Of a DNA stretch of 53,739 bases, positions 1-9,300 are shown in pieces. The notes under the pieces are model-generated. The model did no database searches. It saw nothing but the letters and a program-made list of their open reading frames with translations, and had not been told where the DNA came from. Position 1 is the first letter of the stretch. Each line of letters starts with the position of its first letter. The translations under genes and the position numbers were made by a program. Source of the stretch: Faecalibacillus faecis (GTDB lineage: Bacteria; Bacillota_I; Bacilli_A; Erysipelotrichales; Coprobacillaceae); the NCBI RefSeq assembly GCF_003024675.1, contig NZ_PYLP01000017.1, forward strand, positions 1-53,739, read 5' to 3'.

Positions 1-2
1 CA

Positions 3-473
3 CAAGCACACTACAAGACAACAGGACCAGAAATCTATAGCCAAACAGAAGGGAAAGTAGATATCTTTGTAGCGGGAGTAGGAACCGGAGGAACAATTTC
101 AGGGATTGGAAAATACTTGAAAGAACAAAATCCAAATGTAAAAGTAGTGGCGGTAGAACCAGCAAGTTCACCGGTATTATCAACAGGAAAAGGTGGAGCA
201 CATAAGATTCAAGGAATCGGAGCAGGATTTGTACCAGATACATTAGATACAAAAATCTATGATGAAATCATCACGGTAGAAAATGAAGATGCGTTTGCTA
301 CAGGAAAAGAAGTAGCAAAGACAGAAGGAATCTTAATAGGTATTTCATCAGGGGCAGCAATCCAAGCAGCGAAGGAACTTGCAAAAAGAGAAGAAAATAA
401 AGGGAAGACAATAGTTGTCTTATTACCAGATGGTGGAGATCGTTATTTATCAACACCTTTAATTCAAGATTAG
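3..473 (+). CDS. cysK: cysteine synthase (O-acetylserine sulfhydrylase), 3' part
   Basis: This is the C-terminal part of a PLP-dependent cysteine synthase, which makes L-cysteine from O-acetylserine and sulfide in the cytoplasm. The gene is cut by the window edge, and the frame reads open from base 3. The visible part starts with [11 protein letters not shown], then the glycine-rich phosphate-binding loop [10 protein letters not shown], then a GISSGAA motif near the C-terminus. All are typical of the CysK/CysM fold. An internal ATG at 117 is not the start, because conserved sequence continues upstream of it. The gene stops at TAG and is followed at once by a terminator, so it is the last gene of its unit. 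CysK rather than CysM or cystathionine beta-synthase is the likely assignment, but the N-terminal half with the PLP lysine is not visible. Confidence 0.9.
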   Translation, partial: QAHYKTTGPEIYSQTEGKVDIFVAGVGTGGTISGIGKYLKEQNPNVKVVAVEPASSPVLSTGKGGAHKIQGIGAGFVPDTLDTKIYDEIITVENEDAFATGKEVAKTEGILIGISSGAAIQAAKELAKREENKGKTIVVLLPDGGDRYLSTPLIQD

Positions 474-494
474 GGAAATTCTTTTCCCTTTTTT
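473..494 (+). terminator. rho-independent terminator after cysK
   Basis: GGGAAA (473-478) pairs with TTTCCC (483-488) around a 4-base loop, followed by six T. It begins at the last base of the cysK stop codon. Confidence 0.75.
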
Positions 495-509
495 AATAGG
501 AGAGATAGG

Positions 510-1184
510 ATGAATCGAAAATTTGAATTTAAAGTACAACAAGACGTGCTTGATTTAGGAGTTAAAATTAAAGGTGTAAGAATACATGATATTGATAATA
601 CAGTGTATTCTTCTGCTTTAGATGATTATATAGATGTTCATGTAAAACGTCTTTTAGAAAACAATTCATTAGAATCTTTAAAAAAGAATCAAGTGATTCA
701 AGGATTTTATGAATTACATAAAGAAGTTGGTATTCCCAAAAGAAAGAATTTACCAGCAAGTGAAAATCTTTTAAAAAATCTATTAAAGAAACAAGAATTT
801 CATAAAATCAACCCCTTAGTAGATCTCTATAACTTAATATCTATGGATACTAAATTAGCTTTAGGAGCCCATGATTTAGATAAAACAGAGGGAAATATTA
901 CTTTAAGACTAACTCAAGGAAATGAAAATTATATTCCTTTAGGGAGTGAAGAAGCTAAAGAGGTCAAAGCAGGTATTTATAGTTATATAGATGATGCCAA
1001 TGATATTATTTGTTTTAGTGAAATAAGACAAGTAGATAAAACAAAAGTCACAAATGAAAGCAAAGATATTTTCTTTATTGTTCAAGGAAATAAAGAAACC
1101 TCTGATAAATATGTAAAAGATATAGCTAAAGAATTAATTATAGTTGTTACTTATTATTTAGGTGGAACTGGGGAAATACTTTAA
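510..1184 (+). CDS. B3/B4 (tRNA-binding) domain protein
   Basis: This 224-aa cytoplasmic protein is a stand-alone B3/B4 domain, the fold found in the beta subunit of phenylalanyl-tRNA synthetase, where it edits mischarged tRNA. The diagnostic segment is around residues 100-135: a DLYN...S motif, then GAHDLDK and GNITLRL, where the metal- and substrate-facing residues of the family sit. Length fits the solo family. The ATG at 510 has the ribosome site AGGAGAGATAGG just upstream. It lies 37 bp after cysK, but the terminator there separates the two transcripts. Solo B3/B4 proteins are thought to edit or bind free amino acids or tRNA, but the substrate here cannot be told from sequence. No terminator is obvious downstream. 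Confidence 0.8.
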   Translation: MNRKFEFKVQQDVLDLGVKIKGVRIHDIDNTVYSSALDDYIDVHVKRLLENNSLESLKKNQVIQGFYELHKEVGIPKRKNLPASENLLKNLLKKQEFHKINPLVDLYNLISMDTKLALGAHDLDKTEGNITLRLTQGNENYIPLGSEEAKEVKAGIYSYIDDANDIICFSEIRQVDKTKVTNESKDIFFIVQGNKETSDKYVKDIAKELIIVVTYYLGGTGEIL

Positions 1185-1241
1185 AAAAAATCAAAATTTA
1201 AGGGATGACATGATAAAATACAGGGATCTTACCCAAATTTG

Positions 1242-1300
1242 CAAAAATATGTCGAATTCGACATGTTTTTGTTGTAATTACATATAAGCGCTTTTATAAT
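1242..1300 (+). promoter_or_regulatory. MarR-operon promoter with 30-bp palindromic operator
   Basis: A perfect 16-bp palindrome, ATGTCGAATTCGACAT (1249-1264), is extended by further pairing to a 30-bp inverted repeat (1242-1271) with one mismatch pair (1248/1265). It ends one base before a -35 box TTGTAA (1272-1277), which has 17-bp spacing to a perfect -10 TATAAT (1295-1300). The gene just downstream is a MarR-family regulator. MarR dimers bind such palindromes next to their own promoters, so this is the likely autoregulatory site (inference). Confidence 0.7.
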
Positions 1301-1318
1301 TGGGAAAGGGGAATATGT

Positions 1319-1741
1319 ATGAATCAAGAATATCAAGTATTGGTGGCGTTAGATTTGCTGACGACACAGATGAATAAGTATGCCAATAAGAAGCTAAAAC
1401 CTTATGGGCTTAAATTCAATGAATTAAATATTATTCGTTTTGTAGCACAAACAAATAAAGTGGTTTATCAAAAAACGATTTGTCAAAATTTTCAATTGCC
1501 TCATTCGACAGTTGTGGGAATTGTTTTTCGTTTAGAAGATAAAGGTTGGCTTTTAATGGGAAATAGTCATTTTGATAAACGTCATACACGTATTGTTATT
1601 ACGGATAAAGGAAAAAACTTGATTCAGGAAACAGAAGATATCTATCAAGATATCATGAATAAAATGAAAATGATTTTATCTGAAGAAGAAATAGAAAATT
1701 GTATTCATTCAATAGATCAAATTAAAGAATTATTTAAATAG
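1319..1741 (+). CDS. MarR-family transcriptional regulator
   Basis: This is a 140-aa winged-helix regulator. Residues about 30-100 hold the DNA-binding core: helix-turn-helix around QKTICQNFQLPHSTVVGIV, then the wing with the family signature DKRHTRIVITDKG. Helices at both ends would form the dimer interface. The start ATG has a strong site, AAAGGGG, 7 bases upstream. Its stop codon lies 9 bp before the first permease gene, so regulator and transporter form one operon behind the palindromic operator at 1242-1271. The simplest model is a repressor released by a compound that the downstream ABC system exports. The ligand is not evident from sequence. Confidence 0.85.
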   Translation: MNQEYQVLVALDLLTTQMNKYANKKLKPYGLKFNELNIIRFVAQTNKVVYQKTICQNFQLPHSTVVGIVFRLEDKGWLLMGNSHFDKRHTRIVITDKGKNLIQETEDIYQDIMNKMKMILSEEEIENCIHSIDQIKELFK

Positions 1742-1750
1742 GAGGGTGCT

Positions 1751-3046
1751 ATGGGAACTTTTAAATTTTCAATAAGAATGCTTGTCAAAGACTATAAAAA
1801 GAGTTTATTTTATGGAATTACTCTGATATTTGCGGTTACCGTATGTTTTGTGTTTTTCAATATTATTAATAATCCAGATTTAGCTGATCAAGCGATTGCT
1901 AAAAGTGGGGGTACATGGAATGAGGTACAAATGCCTTTTTCTTCGATATTGTCTTTTTTAATTATTTGTTTTTGTTGTTTTATGATTTTCTTCGCAAATA
2001 ATTTCTTTTTATCAAGAAAGACAACAGAACTTGCTATCATGGCTATGTCTGGTTCAGGGTACATTAATTCAACGATGTATGTTTTATATCAAACATTTAC
2101 TTTGTTGATTCTTGCTACACCTTTAGGAATTTTAATTGGGAGATGTGTGGTTCCCTTTTCGAATGCTTACATGTATCAAATGTTGGATGTTTCTAAAGAT
2201 CCATCCATTATACCAGGCGAAGCTTATCTTTATTCATTTATCTTAGTTGCCATAGTTTTATCAATGATTTGTGTTTTGACGGCAGGCTTTTTACATAAAA
2301 ATGATATTCAAACTCTTTTAAGTCAAGAAAAAGAAATGAAAGTTAAAAAAAATACGAAAAAAAGTGTTTCACTTGTTTTCTTTGGAATCTATATTTTTGG
2401 AATTGTTATGATGTTTATGAATCCACATGAACCAACCGCTTATATTGCGCCAACGCTTGTAGGGTTATCGGGGGCAGTAGGAGTGATTCGTTATGTGTTA
2501 CCAGATGTTGTAAGAAATTTAAAAAGAGGAATTTTTCTTACAAAAAGATATGTTCTTATTTCAATTTCTAATTTAAATTATTCGATTCAAAGATCACTTC
2601 TTTTATTTTCTTTAATGACGATAGCTGTTACAGGAATGCTTGCCATTCTTGCTTCTAATATTCATTCACCACGTGAATTTACGACAGGAGTTATTGGTTA
2701 TGTGGTTGTTATTGTTTTACTAGTTGTTTCGATTATTTATAAGTTATCGATGGAAGCTATGACTAGAAAAACACTTTTCTTGAATTTATGGAAAATCGGT
2801 TATACCAAAAAAGAACTTAATAAAATAGTACGACAAGAAGTTATTAGTTATTATTTTGTTTTGATTTTAATTCCGCTTATTTATATTGTTTTTATATCAG
2901 GACGTTTTATTTATTATGGGGATATGTCATTTCAATTTGTATTTGTCTATATTTTATCGTATGTTATACCAATTATTATTTCAGGATTTATTACTTATGT
3001 TCAATATATCGATGCAGTAGTTAAACCAATCAAAGGAGGAAAATAA
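1751..3046 (+). CDS. FtsX-like ABC transporter permease (first of pair)
   Basis: This is a 431-aa integral membrane protein with about ten hydrophobic segments. The N-terminal one is near residues 20-40, a pair is near 65-120, and the last is near 400-420. The FtsX-like arrangement resembles BceB-type permeases of peptide-antibiotic systems, but the large extracellular domain of BceB (about 650 aa in all) is absent. The start follows the site TAGGAGGGTGCT. The gene lies between the MarR regulator and the ATPase, with a 1-bp gap to the latter. It probably forms a heterodimeric membrane unit with the permease at 3818-5089, which has the same layout. Substrate unknown; an amphipathic peptide or antibiotic is a reasonable guess from family and regulator type. 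Confidence 0.8.
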   Translation: MGTFKFSIRMLVKDYKKSLFYGITLIFAVTVCFVFFNIINNPDLADQAIAKSGGTWNEVQMPFSSILSFLIICFCCFMIFFANNFFLSRKTTELAIMAMSGSGYINSTMYVLYQTFTLLILATPLGILIGRCVVPFSNAYMYQMLDVSKDPSIIPGEAYLYSFILVAIVLSMICVLTAGFLHKNDIQTLLSQEKEMKVKKNTKKSVSLVFFGIYIFGIVMMFMNPHEPTAYIAPTLVGLSGAVGVIRYVLPDVVRNLKRGIFLTKRYVLISISNLNYSIQRSLLLFSLMTIAVTGMLAILASNIHSPREFTTGVIGYVVVIVLLVVSIIYKLSMEAMTRKTLFLNLWKIGYTKKELNKIVRQEVISYYFVLILIPLIYIVFISGRFIYYGDMSFQFVFVYILSYVIPIIISGFITYVQYIDAVVKPIKGGK

Positions 3047-3047
3047 A

Positions 3048-3818
3048 ATGGAAAAAAAAGAAATACTTGTTGCTGATAAAATTACAAAAATTTATGGAAT
3101 TGGAACAAAAACACTTTATGAAGCTTTACATGAAGTTTCACTAACAATGTATGAAGGTGAATTTGTGTGTATCATGGGACCTTCTGGGGCTGGTAAATCG
3201 ACCTTCATTAATAACCTTTCAACCATTGATATTCCTACAAAAGGAAAAGTTTTTATTAATGGTAAAGAAGTACGTGTTATGTCAGAAGGGGAAATTGGTA
3301 AGTTTAGATATGAAAATTTAGGTTTTATTTTCCAAGAATTTAACCTCTTAGATAGTTTAACTATTTTTGAAAATATCGCTGTACCACTAACTCTTGCAAA
3401 TGTGGATAAAAAAGAAATTACCAAAAGAGTCGAAGAAGTTGCTGAAAAACTCGATGTAGCGCAAACTCTTGATAAATATCCTAATGAATGTTCAGGTGGA
3501 CAAAGACAAAGAGTGGCTATCTGTCGAGCACTTGTTACTAATCCTAAATTGATTGTGGCAGATGAACCAACTGGAAATCTTGATAGTAAAAACTCTCATG
3601 AAATTCTTTCTTTATTTAAAGTGCTTAATGAAAAAGAAGGTGTCTCTATTTTAATGGTAACACATGATAGTAAGATTGCTTCTTATTCTTCTAAACTATT
3701 ATATATTAAAGATGGAATTATCGATCGTACGATTGAAAGAGAAGGATTATCACAAAAAGAATATTTTTATAAAATAGTTGATATTAATTCAAGCGAATCA
3801 CAAGAACTCTTTGAATAA
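3048..3818 (+). CDS. ABC transporter ATP-binding protein
   Basis: This is a 256-aa ATPase of the MacB/LolD/BceA group. It has Walker A GPSGAGKST near residue 43, Q-loop FQEFNLLDSLT near 95, signature CSGGQRQRVAICRA near 147, Walker B LIVADEPTGNLD near 167 and an H-loop MVTHD near 203. It energises the two FtsX-like permeases encoded on either side. The strong site GGAGG precedes the ATG. The stop codon overlaps the next start by one base (TAATG), so translation is likely coupled. The signature begins with Cys rather than the usual Leu, which is common among bacitracin-type transporters and not a sign of decay. Confidence 0.9.
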   Translation: MEKKEILVADKITKIYGIGTKTLYEALHEVSLTMYEGEFVCIMGPSGAGKSTFINNLSTIDIPTKGKVFINGKEVRVMSEGEIGKFRYENLGFIFQEFNLLDSLTIFENIAVPLTLANVDKKEITKRVEEVAEKLDVAQTLDKYPNECSGGQRQRVAICRALVTNPKLIVADEPTGNLDSKNSHEILSLFKVLNEKEGVSILMVTHDSKIASYSSKLLYIKDGIIDRTIEREGLSQKEYFYKIVDINSSESQELFE

Positions 3819-5089
3819 TGGGTATCATTAAACTTGCATTTGTTTCTTTAAAGAAAGATATGTCAAAAAGTATCTTTTACTTTTTGACCTTTCTTCTTAC
3901 AACTATTTTTATATTCTCTTTTTTTAATCTTACATTTAATCCTTATTCAGGCATTCATTTAGGAAAAGATGATACAACCTTTGTGACACCTATTGCAGTC
4001 TTTGTTATTGTTATTGCTATGCTTTGTGTTTTTCTCGCAAATAACTTTTATGTATCTAATAAAGGAAAAGAAATTTCGATTATTTTGATGTCAGGAGCAA
4101 GTATTTATCAATTAGGTTTCTACTTATTCTTACAAGTTTTTATAATCATGCTTTGCGCGATTCCTTTAGGTCTTATTTTAGGATATTTACTGATTCCAAC
4201 AATTAATTCCTTATTTATGATGACTTTTAAATATAGCGGACAGCTTTTCTATTTATCAAGTCAAACCTTTCCAGCAACCTTCATGATTCTTGCTTTTGAA
4301 GTCATGTGGTGTTCTATGTTGAATTTAGGTTATTGTGTAAGAAGTACGATCAATTCCATGATACATGATAAAAATAAGATAGATCTAAGTGGTCTAAAAG
4401 GTCCACAAATTACGAGTAAAGTTTTTATTGTTTTTTATTTCGTACCTATGTTTTTATTTTTATTTGTGAAAGATTCGACATCTTATATGTTTATTGCTTT
4501 ATTTGGCTTGATTGGTATATCAGGTCTTATAAAAAAAGTGTTACCAGAGTTTATTCGAAAAAGACAGAGAAATAATTCATTAGAGAATTCAGAAGATTTA
4601 ATCGCATTAGGTTTTTTTCATAGTGATATTCAAAAAATCTTTGGACTATTGCTGATTTCTTTACTTTCCTCTGTTTTACTTACTTGTATGATCGTTTATA
4701 CAATAAAACAACCACTTGTTTCAATGGTTGCTTTAATGTCTTATGTTTCAGTGATGATTTTAATGTCATTGACGATTGTTTTTAAAATAGGAATGGAACT
4801 TTCTAAAAGAAAAGGTAATTTTGAAAATCTTTGTCGTTTAGGTTTTTCTCTTGGACAATTAAAAAGAATTATAAAAAAAGAAATGATTTGTTTCTATGGT
4901 GTTATTCTTTTACTTCCATTATCCTATCAAATCATTATCTTATGTAATTTACTTCTAAGAGCTAAAATTACGTTTTATTTATTTTTAACTATCTTAATTA
5001 TACAAATTGTTCCTTTATTAATAAGCTATCTATTAAGCATGAAACTTTATAAAGGTATTTTACCAACTTCAATCATTATGGAAAAATAA
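3818..5089 (+). CDS. FtsX-like ABC transporter permease (second of pair)
   Basis: This 423-aa protein of about ten membrane segments has the same length and hydrophobicity pattern as the permease at 1751-3046. The N-terminal segment, SIFYFLTFLLTTIFIFSFF, matches the other permease's LFYGITLIFAV region. The two are probably ancient duplicates forming a heterodimer around the shared ATPase. The start overlaps the ATPase stop by one base. The gene ends head-on against the phosphoesterase gene on the other strand with no gap, and its terminator lies inside the 3' end of that gene. Function: ATP-driven export or sensing of a peptide-like compound (inference). Confidence 0.8.
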   Translation: MGIIKLAFVSLKKDMSKSIFYFLTFLLTTIFIFSFFNLTFNPYSGIHLGKDDTTFVTPIAVFVIVIAMLCVFLANNFYVSNKGKEISIILMSGASIYQLGFYLFLQVFIIMLCAIPLGLILGYLLIPTINSLFMMTFKYSGQLFYLSSQTFPATFMILAFEVMWCSMLNLGYCVRSTINSMIHDKNKIDLSGLKGPQITSKVFIVFYFVPMFLFLFVKDSTSYMFIALFGLIGISGLIKKVLPEFIRKRQRNNSLENSEDLIALGFFHSDIQKIFGLLLISLLSSVLLTCMIVYTIKQPLVSMVALMSYVSVMILMSLTIVFKIGMELSKRKGNFENLCRLGFSLGQLKRIIKKEMICFYGVILLLPLSYQIIILCNLLLRAKITFYLFLTILIIQIVPLLISYLLSMKLYKGILPTSIIMEK

Positions 5090-5617
5090 TTATTTAAAGA
5101 ATCTTTTAAAAAAGGATTCTTTTTTTATTTTTTTAAAAGGATTACAAGGAGAATCGGTCTTTAAATCATAAAATGTGACTTCTTGATTTGTGGTTTCAAA
5201 TACACAATAAGTAGGATGAGGATACTGACCACGAGGAAAAGTCATACTTCCTGGATTGATAAAAATTGTGTTTTCTTTTTTATAATAAGTTGGATTATGT
5301 GTATGACCAAAACAAACGACATCTAGATGATGATTGGAAGCATACGCTTCAAGTTCATAAGGGGATTCATCAATGTGGAAAAGATGTCCATGACAAATAA
5401 AGAATTTCAAATGATCAATATCCAGTGTTAAATCTTTTGGTAAATCAATAAAATCATTGTTTCCTCGTACATTATAGAAGTGATCTACTTCTAAAGGAGT
5501 ATAAGGCATATAGATATCACCACAGTGAATATAATAAGATGCTGGATGATTTTTAATAAATTGTAATAGGGTTTGTTTGGTCATAGAATGACTATCGGAT
5601 AAAATAATGATTTTCAT
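5090..5617 (-). CDS. YfcE/MJ0936-type metallophosphoesterase
   Basis: This is a 175-aa cytoplasmic phosphodiesterase of the YfcE family. The di-metal motifs are in order: DSH near residue 8, GDI near 33, GNND near 52, CHGH near 75, GHTH near 104 and an NPGS loop near 122. Members hydrolyse small phosphodiesters with Mn2+; the physiological substrate is usually unknown. The start has the site AAGGAGG on the minus strand. The gene is transcribed divergently from the MacB-type ATPase at 5679, with 61 bp between the starts. The lysine- and phenylalanine-rich tail is encoded within the terminator hairpin of the convergent ABC operon. Confidence 0.85.
   Translation of the reverse strand: MKIIILSDSHSMTKQTLLQFIKNHPASYYIHCGDIYMPYTPLEVDHFYNVRGNNDFIDLPKDLTLDIDHLKFFICHGHLFHIDESPYELEAYASNHHLDVVCFGHTHNPTYYKKENTIFINPGSMTFPRGQYPHPTYCVFETTNQEVTFYDLKTDSPCNPFKKIKKESFFKRFFK
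5096..5127 (+). terminator. terminator of the MarR/ABC operon
   Basis: AAAGAATC (5096-5103) pairs with GATTCTTT (5115-5122), followed by a T-run. It lies within the last codons of the opposing phosphoesterase gene. Confidence 0.75.
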
Positions 5618-5678
5618 AAATAACCTCCTTAAATATGTTATAATTATTTTATCATAAAATAAGAAAGTGAGGTATTTT

Positions 5679-6383
5679 ATGTCAGCATTTATACAATTTA
5701 AAGATGTGAAAAAAACTTATAAAGTAGGAGATATTGAGATTCATGCCAGTAATGGTGTCAATTTTGAAGTCAATAAAGGTGAATTTGTGGTCATTGTTGG
5801 ACCGAGTGGAGCAGGTAAAACAACGATCTTAAATCTACTAGGAGGAATGGACCAACCTACAAGTGGTTCGATTATGGTTGATGGTCAAGATGTTGCACGT
5901 TATAGTGAAGCAAAACTTACACAATATCGACGAGATGATATTGGTTTTGTTTTCCAATTCTATAATCTTGTTCAAAACTTAACAGCCTTAGAAAATGTGG
6001 AATTAGCTTCACAAATTTCTAAAGATCCGCTTGATGAAAAAATGGTTTTGAAAAGGGTAGAGCTTGAAAATCGTATGAATAACTTTCCAGCACAGTTATC
6101 TGGTGGAGAACAACAACGTGTGGCTATTGCCCGTGCAATTGCGAAAAATCCTAAACTTCTTTTATGTGATGAACCTACAGGAGCACTTGATTATTTGACA
6201 GGAAAAGCGATTTTAGCGTTACTTAGAGAAATGTGTGATAAATATAATATGACCGTAATTGTCATCACTCATAATAGTGCTCTAGCGCCTATGGCTGATC
6301 GTGTGATTCATTTGAAAAATGGAAAGGTTGATCAAATGTTTTTAAATGAACATCCTCAACCGATTCAAGAAATTGAGTGGTAG
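5679..6383 (+). CDS. MacB-type ABC transporter ATP-binding protein
   Basis: This is an ATPase of the MacB/LolD group, 234 aa from the ATG at 5679. A GTG at 5667 is in frame, but it overlaps the ribosome site AAGTGAGG, so the ATG is preferred. Motifs: Walker [10 protein letters not shown] near residue 39, Q-loop [11 protein letters not shown] near 90, signature [14 protein letters not shown] near 134, Walker [13 protein letters not shown] near 155 and H-loop VITHN. Its only partner is the giant permease 2 bp downstream. Together they look like a mechanotransmission-type system rather than a classical importer. An AT-rich intergenic stretch with TATAAT (5639-5644) may carry the promoter. Confidence 0.88.
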   Translation: MSAFIQFKDVKKTYKVGDIEIHASNGVNFEVNKGEFVVIVGPSGAGKTTILNLLGGMDQPTSGSIMVDGQDVARYSEAKLTQYRRDDIGFVFQFYNLVQNLTALENVELASQISKDPLDEKMVLKRVELENRMNNFPAQLSGGEQQRVAIARAIAKNPKLLLCDEPTGALDYLTGKAILALLREMCDKYNMTVIVITHNSALAPMADRVIHLKNGKVDQMFLNEHPQPIQEIEW

Positions 6384-6385
6384 TT

Positions 6386-9300
6386 ATGAAGAAGAAAGCG
6401 TATTTAAAAAATCAGGTGCGTATTATTAAAAAAACAAAAGCTCGTTTTTTATCTATTTTTTGTATTGTTTTTTTAGGAGCTTCGTTTTTTGCAGGACTAA
6501 GACAAAGTCCGGTCATTATGAAAGAATCTATACACGATTATTTACAAACCTATCAATGGAATGATTTGAATTATATTGCAACATATGGATTTAATGATTC
6601 TGTGATAAAAAAGGTACAAAAATTGAAAGAAGTAGAAAGCGTTGATTATGGTTTTCGTTTTGATGCTTTGATGTCTTATGATGAAAAAGCAAATATTGGT
6701 ATGACGGTTTATAGTGATGATGATTTTAAAACAGGTGTTGATCTTCCTGAACTTTTAAAAGGAAGATTGCCAAAAGAAGAAAATGAATGTTTGATGGATT
6801 ATCAATATATGAAAAAATCCTCTTTAAAATTAAAAGACAGTGTTACTTTAGAAAGTGATTATGGTAAAAAGAAATATAAGATTGTTGGAATTGTGAATGA
6901 TAGTCGTTATATTAGTGATTTAGAAAGAGGAACGAATAGCTTAGGAGATGGAAATAACAGTGGTTTTGTTTTTGTTTTAACGAAAGGAAATGAAAACATG
7001 GCTGTTCCTCAAGAGTTATTTGATTTACATGGTGAAGAGACTTTTTATAATGATTTGCGTGTTCATTTAAAAAATGGAAAAGATTATTATGAATTTGATG
7101 ATGATTATGATACGTATGTCAAACCAACCAATAAGGAAATTAAAACGATTTTAAAAAGTTATAATAATGATTTATATGAAAAAAACAAAACAGATGCTTT
7201 AAATGAAATTGCAGATGGCGAAAAGAAGTATCAAGATGGTTTAAATGAATATCAAGAGGGTATGGATGCTTATAATCAAGGTAAAAAACAATATCTTGAT
7301 GGTAAGAAACAATATGATCAAGGATATCTTCAATATCAACAAGGATTAAAAGATTATCAAAATGGCTTAACGAAATATAATCAGGGTTATCATCAATATC
7401 AAAGTGGCTTAAAACAATATGAAGAAGGCTATCGTCAATATCAAAGTGGGTATAACACCTATCTTTCATATGAAAATCAAGTAAAACAATATGATGAATC
7501 TTTAAAAACGATTGAAGATCAAATCAATCAATTAGGTGGATTAGAAGTTGTAAAAAATATTCCAAGTGAATCACCTTACTATCAACAATGTCAAGTTTTA
7601 TTACAAGGCTATGATGCTTTGAAACAAAATGAAACACAAATCAATACATTGAAAGCACAGCTTCCAAGTATTCAAGAAGAACTTTCAAAAAATAAAGCGG
7701 TTCTTGATTCTTCAAAAGTAACTTTAGATCAAAGTAAGGAACAATTAGATGTATCTAAAAAGAAATTAGATGATTCTAAAGCTCTTTTAGACCAAACAGG
7801 AATTAAACTAGCAAATTCTAAAAAACAATTAAATCAAGCAAAGAATGAGCTTGAGACAAACTATCCAAAACTTGAAGAAGCAAAAGTTGATTTAGAAAAG
7901 GCTAAAGAAGATTTAGAAGAAGCTAAAGAACAAGTAAATGATTTAAAAAAAGGAAAAATCATTACACTTACGAAAAATGAAAGTGCAGCCATTTTAAGTT
8001 TTAGCGGAAACTGTGATTCCATCGATGCCTTATCTATAATTTTCCCAATTCTCTTTTTCTTAGTAGCGGCGCTTGTTTCCATGACAACAATGACAAGAAT
8101 GGTCGAAGAATTAAGAGTACAAAATGGAACATTTATGGCTTTGGGATACAAGAAAAAAGATGTCATTATGCAATATCTAGTTTATGCCTTTTTAGCGACT
8201 TTCTTTGCTTGTAGTTTAGGAATTGTCTTTGGAACCTATTTTTTCCCAAGTATTATTTATTACCTCTATCGTATTATGATGTTTGATGTTGGCGCACCAA
8301 CCCGAGTTATTTTTAAAGCATCGACATGTATTCAAACCTATTTGATTTCGGTAGGTATTATTTTACTTGTAACTTTTATGGTCTGTTCAAAAGAATTAAA
8401 AGAACGACCAGCACAGATTTTAAGACCAAAAGCACCAAAACTTGGAAAACGTATTTTACTTGAAAGAATGACTTTTATTTGGAAACGTTTATCTTTTAAT
8501 CAAAAGGTAACAATGAGAAATATCTTTAGATATAAAAAACGTTTCTTAATGTCAGTTATTGGAATTGCTGGATGTACCGCTTTAATTGTGATTGGCTTTG
8601 GTATTAAATATTCAGTTTCTCCACTTGCAAGTGAACAATATGGTAAGATGTGGATTTATGATGGTGTTGTTAATTATCAAGATGACTTAACGGAAACTGA
8701 AGAAAAACAAATTCAACAAGATTTTAAAAATCAAAAACAAGTGAAATCAACAATGGGAATTTTTAATAAAACCACAACAATTGATAGTCAAATGGTCACA
8801 ATTGAAATACCAAGTCAACCAAAAGAATTTGATAAATATATTCATATGAGTGATTATCAAAGTGGAAAAACATTGTCTTTAAATGATCAAGGTGTTTATA
8901 TCAATGCGAAACTTGCAGAGCTTTTTGATTTAAAAGTAGGAGATCAAATGACGATTTCTTTAGATAATAAAGATTATAAGGTAAAGATTGCTGGTATTTA
9001 TAAGCTTTATTTTAGACATTATATGTATATGTCACCAACCTATTATAAAAAACTTACAAATCAAGAAATACACTATAACAGTCAATACTTTAAACTTCAT
9101 CAAAATGTAAATGAAAAAGCATTAACAAAATATTGTGATCGACAAAAAAATATAACATCCATTCAATATGTAAGTGGTATTTCTGAAGGATTCTATAGTC
9201 AAATGGAAAGCTTGGATAGTGTTGTCTTAATTTTAATTGTTTGTGCGGGAGCTCTTGCATTTATTGTTCTTTATAATTTAACGAATATTAATATTCAAGA

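Noticed and set aside
7140-7469. Open frame on the minus strand (109 codons) opposite the YxxG repeats
   Set aside because: It is a mirror of the repetitive coding sequence: His/Asp-rich repeats with no ribosome site, fully inside the permease gene.
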